From the NCBI GenBank assembly GCA_030583605.1, contig CP129466.1, positions 1,619,001 through 1,683,000 of the forward strand: 64,000 bases of DNA, written 5' to 3'. The notes beneath the pieces were generated by a model that saw only the letters and a list, made by a program, of their open reading frames with translations, was not told the origin of the DNA and made no database searches. Both the position numbers and the translations under genes were made by a program. Source of the DNA: Gammaproteobacteria bacterium. Lineage in GTDB: Bacteria > Pseudomonadota > Gammaproteobacteria > Steroidobacterales > GCA-2729495. Each line of letters starts with the position of its first letter. Positions within the stretch are counted from its first letter, which is position 1. Positions 54,693-64,000 of this stretch are shown here, piece after piece.

Positions 54693-57600
54693 AGTCCACG
54701 GCATCCGGGTTCGTGCACCTGCGGCTGCACAGCGAATATTCGCTGGTCGACAGCGTAGTGCGCGTGCCCGAACTGCTGGCCGCCGTGCGTGCCGCTGGCA
54801 TGCCGGCCGTTGCCATCACGGATCAGGGCAACCTCTTTGCCCTGGTGGCGTTCTACAAGGCGGCGCTGGCCGCCGGCATCAAGCCCATCATCGGCGCGGA
54901 TGTCTGGCTGCGCCCGGATGAGACGCGGCCGCCCGCGCGGATCGCGCTTCTGTGCCGAAATGCCGTGGGTTACCGCAACCTCGCGCATCTGCTCTCGCGC
55001 TCGTACCTGGAGGGACAGGAGGCCGGCCAGCCATTGCTCTGGCGGCAATGGCTCGAGGGTGGGGGTGCGGACGGTTTGATCGCGCTGTCGGGCGGGCGCG
55101 AGGGCGTGGCGGGTGCGTCGCTCTGCGCCGCCCGGCTCGATGAAGCGCGGGCGATACTGGCGGACGCGCGGGATCTGTTCCACGGCGACCTCTACGTCGA
55201 GTTGACCCGGACCGGTCGGCCGGGCGAGGAAGATTACATCGCGAGCGCACTGCGGGTGGCTGCCGACCTGGATCTGCCGGTGGTGGCCACCAACGATGTC
55301 CGATTCCTCAGTGCCGGTGATTTCGAGGCCCACGAGGCACGGGTCTGCATCCAGCAGGCCCGGGTGCTCAATGATCCCGGCCGGCCGCGTGAGTTCAGTG
55401 CACAGCAATACCTGCGTACTCCCGCCGAGATGGCCGAGCTGTTTGCCGACGTCCCGGAGGCGCTGGAGAACACGGTCGAAATTGCGCGCCGTTGTACCTT
55501 GTCGCTGGCGCTCGATGCCGTGCACCTGCCGGAACTACCGGTGCCGGCAGGGCTGACGATCGACGAGTGCCTGCGGCGCGATGCGCGGTCGGGGCTGGAG
55601 CAGCTCGTGGCAGCGGGCAGGGCCGGTCGCGATGAGGCCTATCGCGAGCGCCTCGCGCAGGAAGTGCAGATGATCTGCCGGATGGGCTTCGCCGGATACT
55701 TTCTGATCGTCGCTGACTTCATTCGCTGGGCCCGGGAAAACGGCATACCGGTCGGGCCGGGCAGGGGATCCGGGGCGGGGTCGCTGGTGGCCTACGCACT
55801 GGGGATCACGGAACTCGACCCGATCCGCAACAGCCTGCTGTTCGAGCGCTTTCTCAATCCCGAGCGCGTGTCCATGCCCGACTTCGACATCGACTTCTGC
55901 ATGGAGGGTCGTGACCGCGTCATCGACTACGTCGCCGAGCGCTACGGACGCGACCGGGTTTCCCAGATCATCACGTTCGGCACCATGGCGGCACGGGCAG
56001 TGGTCAGGGATGCGGGCCGGGTGCTCGGGCAGCCCTACGGTTTCACCGATCGCATCGCGAAGCTGATTCCACCAGAGCCGAAGATCAAACTCGACGACGC
56101 GATTGCCGCTGAGGCGGAGCTGCGCACCCTGCACGAGAGCGACGATGACGTTCGCGCCGTGATCGATCTGGCGAGACAGCTCGAAGGCCTGGTGCGCAAT
56201 GCGGGCAAGCATGCGGGCGGCGTGGTGATCGCGCCGACGCGCATCGTCGACTTCGCGCCCCTTTACCGGGTGGAGGGCGAGACGACGACCGTGACCCAGT
56301 TCGACAAGGACGGACTCGAGGCCGTGGGCCTCGTGAAGTTCGACTTTCTCGGGCTGCGCACGCTGACCATCATCGACCGTGCGGTCAAGACGATCAATGC
56401 CGGGCGCACAGGCGACACCCCTGCGCTCGATATCGGGTCGCTGCCGCTCGATGACCGTGCGACCTTCGAGTTGCTGCGCTCGGGGCGCACCGGTGCGGTC
56501 TTCCAGCTGGAATCGCGCGGCATGCGCGACCTGATCAAGCGCCTGAAGCCGGACAATTTCGACGATCTCGTGGCGCTGGTTGCGCTGTTCCGCCCGGGCC
56601 CGCTGCAATCGGGCATGGTGGACGACTTCATCGCCCGGAAACATTCCGGCGATGCGCTGGCTGTCGACTACCTGCACCCCGATCTCGAGCCGGTGCTGAA
56701 GAGCACCTACGGGGTCATCGTCTACCAGGAACAGGTCATGCAGATTGCCCAGATCCTGGCGGGTTACACGCTCGGCGGCGCCGATTTGCTGCGGCGGGCG
56801 ATGGGCAAGAAAAAGCCGGAGGAGATGGCCAAACAACGCGCCGTCTTCACCAGCGGAGCAGCCGACCGCGGTGTCGCGCCGGGGCTTGCCACGCGGATTT
56901 TCGACCTGATGGAGAAATTCGCGGAATACGGTTTCAATCGTTCGCACTCGGCCGCCTATGCGCTGTTGTCGTATCGGACCGCGTGGCTGAAGACGCATCA
57001 TCCCGCTGCGTTCATGGCCGCCGTGCTCACCTGCGAAATGGACGACACGGACAAGCTGGTCGTGCTGAAGCGGGAGTGCGAGAGTCTTGGGGTGGCCATC
57101 GAGGCGCCGCACGTCAATCGTTCGCGCCACGAGTTCCAGGTCTCCGGCGCGAAGGCGATCCGCTATGGGCTCGGTGCGATCAAGGGCCTCGGGAAAGCGG
57201 CCGCGGAGCACATCTGCTGCGAGCGGGAGGCAGGCGGGGAATTCAGGAACCTGCATGATTTCTGCCGCCGCATCGGGGCCCAGCGCGTCGGCCGGCGCCC
57301 CATCGAGGCCCTGATCAAGGCGGGCGCCCTCGACGGCGTGGGGCCGAACCGTGCGAGCCTGATCGAGGGGCTGCCGGGAGCCATCGCGGCGGCGGAGCAG
57401 GTGGCGCGCTCCCGCGATTCCGGGCAGAGCGACATGTTCGGCGCCAGCACCAGCGATCCGGTCGAGTTCGGCGAGATCGCGTTCGTGACCGAGTGGAGTC
57501 CGGGCCAGCGCCTCTCGGCGGAGCGGGAGAGTCTCGGCCTGTACCTGAGCGGCCATCCCTTCGACCAGTACCGCGCCGACGGCGCCTACATCGCGTCAGG

Positions 57601-58174
57601 CTCGGTTGCGGCGCTGCTGAATTCGCCACCGCCGCCACCCGGCACGGAGTTCCAGCCCGGCCGGGAGGTCAGCGTCGCCGGGCTCGTCACCAACCTGCGC
57701 AAGCGGCCCGGGCGCATCAGCCTGGAGATCGACGATGGCAGCGGCCTGATCGAGGCCAGCATTTTTCCGGAGACCTACGAACGCTGCCGCAATCACCTCG
57801 GCAATCATGCCATCGTGATCGTGACGGGACAGTTGCGTTGGGACAGTTTCATCGACGGCTGGCGCCTTGCGGCCCGGGATGTGGCGGCCATCGACGACGT
57901 CATCGAGAACCGGGCCTCGCGCTTGCTGATCCGCTGGGCCCATCGGCCGGATGCGCGTCTGGATGCGAGGGCGCTGATGTCCACGCTGGAACCATTCCGG
58001 CCGGGCAATTGCGCAATTCTCGTGCATTACTCGGGGCCCGACGCGCAGGCAAGGCTGGCCCTGGGCGATGATTGGATGGTTCGCCCCAGCCTGGAATTGC
58101 GCGAGCGCCTGTCGGCGCTGGTTGGTACGGACGGCTTCCGGTTCGTGTACGAGGTCGGGCAACAGCTGCATTGA
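54689..58174 (+). CDS. dnaE: DNA polymerase III alpha subunit
   Basis: Replicative polymerase, partner of DnaQ at 459. The 1161-residue protein has an N-terminal PHP domain ([26 protein letters not shown]), the palm with [17 protein letters not shown] and the catalytic D400/D402 in [48 protein letters not shown] sequence ([12 protein letters not shown]), a helix-hairpin-helix region, and an OB-fold (about 990-1060, [23 protein letters not shown]). Length equals E. coli DnaE. ATG 54689 overlaps the rnhB stop. Confidence 0.97.
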   Translation: MKSTASGFVHLRLHSEYSLVDSVVRVPELLAAVRAAGMPAVAITDQGNLFALVAFYKAALAAGIKPIIGADVWLRPDETRPPARIALLCRNAVGYRNLAHLLSRSYLEGQEAGQPLLWRQWLEGGGADGLIALSGGREGVAGASLCAARLDEARAILADARDLFHGDLYVELTRTGRPGEEDYIASALRVAADLDLPVVATNDVRFLSAGDFEAHEARVCIQQARVLNDPGRPREFSAQQYLRTPAEMAELFADVPEALENTVEIARRCTLSLALDAVHLPELPVPAGLTIDECLRRDARSGLEQLVAAGRAGRDEAYRERLAQEVQMICRMGFAGYFLIVADFIRWARENGIPVGPGRGSGAGSLVAYALGITELDPIRNSLLFERFLNPERVSMPDFDIDFCMEGRDRVIDYVAERYGRDRVSQIITFGTMAARAVVRDAGRVLGQPYGFTDRIAKLIPPEPKIKLDDAIAAEAELRTLHESDDDVRAVIDLARQLEGLVRNAGKHAGGVVIAPTRIVDFAPLYRVEGETTTVTQFDKDGLEAVGLVKFDFLGLRTLTIIDRAVKTINAGRTGDTPALDIGSLPLDDRATFELLRSGRTGAVFQLESRGMRDLIKRLKPDNFDDLVALVALFRPGPLQSGMVDDFIARKHSGDALAVDYLHPDLEPVLKSTYGVIVYQEQVMQIAQILAGYTLGGADLLRRAMGKKKPEEMAKQRAVFTSGAADRGVAPGLATRIFDLMEKFAEYGFNRSHSAAYALLSYRTAWLKTHHPAAFMAAVLTCEMDDTDKLVVLKRECESLGVAIEAPHVNRSRHEFQVSGAKAIRYGLGAIKGLGKAAAEHICCEREAGGEFRNLHDFCRRIGAQRVGRRPIEALIKAGALDGVGPNRASLIEGLPGAIAAAEQVARSRDSGQSDMFGASTSDPVEFGEIAFVTEWSPGQRLSAERESLGLYLSGHPFDQYRADGAYIASGSVAALLNSPPPPPGTEFQPGREVSVAGLVTNLRKRPGRISLEIDDGSGLIEASIFPETYERCRNHLGNHAIVIVTGQLRWDSFIDGWRLAARDVAAIDDVIENRASRLLIRWAHRPDARLDARALMSTLEPFRPGNCAILVHYSGPDAQARLALGDDWMVRPSLELRERLSALVGTDGFRFVYEVGQQLH

Positions 58175-58230
58175 AAGACGGTCTCGGGCGGCTATAGTGT
58201 CGCCGTGCCATTTCTCGGAATACCCGCTGC

Positions 58231-59190
58231 GTGGACCTGAAGTTTCTCGATTTCGAACAGCCGATCGCCGAACTGGAAGCGAAGATCGACGAGTTGCGCT
58301 TCGTTGGCGACGACTCGGAAATCAATATCAGTGACGAAATCGAGCGGCTGAAGGATAAAAGCGAGGCGCTCACCCGCAGCATTTTCGCCAGTCTGACGTC
58401 CTGGCAGGTGGCGCAGCTGGCGCGTCACCCGCTGCGCCCCTACACGCTGGATTACCTCGAGGTCATCAGCCCGGACTTTCAGGAACTGCACGGGGACAGG
58501 ATGTTCGCGGATGACCCGGCCATCGTCGGCGGCCTCGGCCGGCTGGATGGCAAACCGGTGGTTTTCATCGGGCACCAGAAGGGGCGGGACACGAAGTCGC
58601 GGGTCCGGCGCAACTACGGCATGCCGAAGCCGGAGGGATACCGCAAGGCGCTGCGCCTGATGCGGCTTGCCGAGCGGTTCCGGTTGCCGGTCGTCACCAT
58701 GATCGACACCCCGGGCGCGTATCCGGGTCTCGATGCCGAGGAACGTGGCCAGAGCGAAGCGATCGCACGTAATCTTTTCGAGATGGCCCGCCTGCGCACG
58801 CCGATTCTCAGCGTCGTGATCGGCGAGGGCGGCTCGGGCGGCGCACTCGCAATCGGTGTGGCGGACCGGCTGATCATGCTGGAGTACAGCGTGTACTCGG
58901 TCATTTCACCGGAAGGATGCGCGAGCATTTTGTGGAAGAGTGCCGACAAGGCAGAACTCGCTGCCGAGGCCATGGGTATCACGGCCCAACGGCTGCGTGA
59001 GCTCTCGCTCGTCGACGAGGTCCTGCGTGAACCGCTCGGCGGAGCCCACCGCGATCCCCGTGCCATGGCCGAAGCCCTGCGGGGCTCGCTGGTGGCGGCA
59101 TTGCGTGATCTCGAAGTGCTCGACCTCGGCGAGCTCCTGCGGCGCCGCCAGGAACGCCTGCAGTCGTTCGGCCGGTTCCGCGAGGCCTGA
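58231..59190 (+). CDS. accA: Acetyl-CoA carboxylase carboxyltransferase alpha subunit
   Basis: With AccD, carboxylates acetyl-CoA to malonyl-CoA. The 319-residue protein starts [21 protein letters not shown], has [62 protein letters not shown] and [18 protein letters not shown], all AccA signatures. The start is GTG 58231. It follows dnaE by 56 bases in the usual order. Confidence 0.96.
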   Translation: MDLKFLDFEQPIAELEAKIDELRFVGDDSEINISDEIERLKDKSEALTRSIFASLTSWQVAQLARHPLRPYTLDYLEVISPDFQELHGDRMFADDPAIVGGLGRLDGKPVVFIGHQKGRDTKSRVRRNYGMPKPEGYRKALRLMRLAERFRLPVVTMIDTPGAYPGLDAEERGQSEAIARNLFEMARLRTPILSVVIGEGGSGGALAIGVADRLIMLEYSVYSVISPEGCASILWKSADKAELAAEAMGITAQRLRELSLVDEVLREPLGGAHRDPRAMAEALRGSLVAALRDLEVLDLGELLRRRQERLQSFGRFREA

Positions 59191-59235
59191 TGCGGGCCGG
59201 GCGGCGCTACAGCGCATGGCCCGGGTGGCGCCAGC

Positions 59236-60570
59236 ATGCACGATGTCGTTGAATCGATCCGCGACGCTCTGCGGCCGGTCGCAGAGCGGCCCGGAGCCCG
59301 GTTCTGTGTGGCCTTCAGCGGCGGACTGGACTCCTCGGTGCTGCTGCACGTCGTGGTGCGCCTCGGCCTCGGCGACGTACGGGCGGTGTATGTCGATCAC
59401 CAGCTGCAACCGCAGTCTGCCGCGTGGGGGCTGCATTGCGGGGAGTTCTGCCGGCAACTCGGCGTCCCGTTCGAGCAGCGGCTCGTCACCGTCGATCATC
59501 AGGGCGGCGAAGGTCCCGAAGCAGCCGCGCGCCGCGCACGCTACCTGGCGCTTGCAGAAATCCTGGCTTCCGGCGAAACGCTGCTCACCGCTCACCACCA
59601 GGACGACCTGGTCGAGACCGTCTTGCTGAACCTGCTGCGCGGCTCAGGGCCTGCCGGCCTTGCGGGCATTCCGCGGGCGGCTCCGCTGGGTGCAGGCTGG
59701 CTGCTGAGACCGCTGCTCGAGGTGCCGCGGGCCTCGTTGACCGGGTACGCTCGCGGCGCCGGGCTCACCTGGATCGAGGATCCCTCCAACCGGGACGAGC
59801 GCCTGGATCGGAATTTCCTCCGGCATCAGGCGTTGCCCCTGCTCGGGCAGCGCTGGCCCGGCGTCCGCGCGACCGTGGCCCGCAGCGCGCGCTGGTGCGC
59901 GGAGGCGGGCGGCTTGCTCGATGCACTCGGTAGTGACGATGCGCGCCGGGTTGCCCGCGGTGGCCGGGTGCTGGTATCGCGCCTCGCTGCGCTGAGCGAG
60001 GCGCGGCAGCGCAATGCGCTGCGCAGCCTGTGCCGGCACGCCCTCGGCAGCGTGCCGCCCGAGCGACGGCTGCGGGAGGGGCTGGCGCAGCTGATCCACG
60101 CCGGCCCCGACCGCCAGCCGCTGCTCCGTTGGGGCGGCGGCGAGATCCGGCGCTATCGCGGTGCGCTGTACCTGCTGCGGCCGTACGCCCCAATGCCAGG
60201 CCGTTCAGCAATGGAGCTGCCCGTACGCGGGGGTGCGACCCTGGATCTCGGGCCGGGCCTCGGCCGGCTGCGGCTGGTGAGTGCGCGAGGGCAGGGGCTG
60301 TCTGCGGCTCGCGCCGGCGCCTCCCTGCACGTCCGGTTTCGATGCGGCGGGGAAATGCTGCGCCCAGTGGGCTCGGCCCATGCCCGGGAGCTCAGGAAGC
60401 TGCTGCAGGAGCGGGGCGTCGTGCCGTGGATGAGAGCGCGCATGCCGCTTCTCTATAGTGGCGAGCAGCTGGTGGCGGTGGCGCACCTGTGGGTGGCCGC
60501 TGATTTCGTCGCCAGCGGGGCGGAGCGGGCGTTGCGGGTTCGCTGGGACGAGCACCCGCCGCTGGAATGA
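59236..60570 (+). CDS. tilS: tRNA(Ile)-lysidine synthase
   Basis: Converts C34 to lysidine in the AUA-reading tRNA-Ile. The 444-residue N-type PP-loop ATPase has FSGGLDSSVLLH (P-loop 28-34), YVDHQLQPQSAAW, ARYLALAEIL, TAHHQDDLVETVLLNLLRGSG, RPLLEVPRASL and WIEDPSNRDERLDRNFLR, then the C-terminal domain of long-form TilS with RELRKLLQERGVVPWMRARMPLLY. It is unusually Arg- and Ala-rich. Confidence 0.95.
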   Translation: MHDVVESIRDALRPVAERPGARFCVAFSGGLDSSVLLHVVVRLGLGDVRAVYVDHQLQPQSAAWGLHCGEFCRQLGVPFEQRLVTVDHQGGEGPEAAARRARYLALAEILASGETLLTAHHQDDLVETVLLNLLRGSGPAGLAGIPRAAPLGAGWLLRPLLEVPRASLTGYARGAGLTWIEDPSNRDERLDRNFLRHQALPLLGQRWPGVRATVARSARWCAEAGGLLDALGSDDARRVARGGRVLVSRLAALSEARQRNALRSLCRHALGSVPPERRLREGLAQLIHAGPDRQPLLRWGGGEIRRYRGALYLLRPYAPMPGRSAMELPVRGGATLDLGPGLGRLRLVSARGQGLSAARAGASLHVRFRCGGEMLRPVGSAHARELRKLLQERGVVPWMRARMPLLYSGEQLVAVAHLWVAADFVASGAERALRVRWDEHPPLE

Positions 60571-60642
60571 CCGTGGCGACCGGCCGTGATTGTCGGCACC
60601 GTACCCGATCTGTTACCTTCCCTGTCCCATCTGAATTCACCG

Positions 60643-60669
60643 TTGGAACGGCGCCGTGCGCAGTACAAT
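60643..60669 (+). promoter_or_regulatory. Candidate promoter of pyrG-kdsA-eno
   Basis: TACAAT at 60664-60669 with TTGGAA at 60643-60648 (15-base spacer; GTTGGA one base earlier gives 16). It lies in the 224-base gap between tilS and pyrG, and the spacing is shorter than ideal. Confidence 0.45.
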
Positions 60670-60776
60670 GCGCTGTGCCAGGCCCGTTCAGGCGGGCTGT
60701 GTGTCGCTCCGGGAAAATTCGTGCTCCGGTCCGTTGGCTCTGGCGGCAGCGGACGGGCATTGCCGTTGATGCTTGA

Positions 60777-64000
<3,224 letters not shown>

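Noticed and set aside
55535..57556. A 673-codon open frame on the minus strand inside dnaE
   Set aside because: It is the mirror of a certain gene in high-GC DNA; its translation shows no family motifs and dnaE is intact on the plus strand.

Overview
This 64 kb, high-GC window reads as a chromosomal segment of a gammaproteobacterium. The evidence is the rnhA-dnaQ pair, the long envelope/translation block rpsB-tsf-pyrH-frr-uppS-cdsA-rseP-bamA-skp-lpxD-lpxA-lpxB-rnhB-dnaE-accA-tilS followed by pyrG-kdsA-eno, glnD-map beside rpsB, and LPS precursor genes showing a Gram-negative outer membrane. GTP-type PEP carboxykinase, frequent GTG starts and the exosortase-type polysaccharide genes suggest a free-living environmental lineage (for example near Woeseiales, Steroidobacterales or Xanthomonadales). 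That placement is inference.

Region 1 (1-1166) holds the end of rnhA and dnaQ, overlapping by four bases. Region 2 (1346-19405) is an exopolysaccharide island. The plus strand carries nucleotide-sugar genes (tviB-like dehydrogenase, UDP-glucuronate 4-epimerase, ugd, manC, manB) and a FemAB-like protein of the exosortase/PEP-CTERM type. An IS3-family element (about 9605-10963) follows, then an EpsB-type initiating sugar transferase. On the minus strand, a wza-like exporter, an outer-membrane beta-barrel, GDP-mannose 6-dehydrogenase (algD) and an ExeA-like ATPase fused to an FHA domain run in one direction, with a plus-strand tRNA-Val between the last two. A WecA-like transferase closes the island. 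Precursors the genes can supply are UDP-GlcA, UDP-GalA, UDP-HexNAcA, GDP-Man and GDP-ManA. No exosortase, chain-length protein, Wzx/Wzy or ordinary glycosyltransferase is present.

Region 3 (19425-30645) is mixed: a phosphopantetheinyl transferase, gltX with tRNA-Ala and tRNA-Glu, a PhyH-type dioxygenase, the PrsK/PrsR two-component pair known from exosortase systems, galE, dusA, a methyltransferase, and an adenylate cyclase fused to an FHA domain. Region 4 (30669-41244) is housekeeping: pckG, a DinG/YoaA helicase, tsaB, dsbB, dapE, dapD, glnD, map.

Region 5 (41558-64000) is the conserved translation, outer-membrane and lipid A supercluster. Its order is canonical except that dxr is missing between cdsA and rseP, and fabZ between lpxD and lpxA. 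RpsB has a long Ala/Arg-rich C-terminal extension, the rpsB leader can fold into a nested hairpin, and a strong intrinsic terminator separates tsf from pyrH. The window ends inside eno.

The most interesting material is the exosortase-type polysaccharide module without an exosortase, with three different nucleotide-sugar dehydrogenases, an FHA-fused ATPase, a recent-looking IS insertion and a PrsK/PrsR regulator nearby. Family assignments come from reading motifs and recalled homologues; no database search was run.
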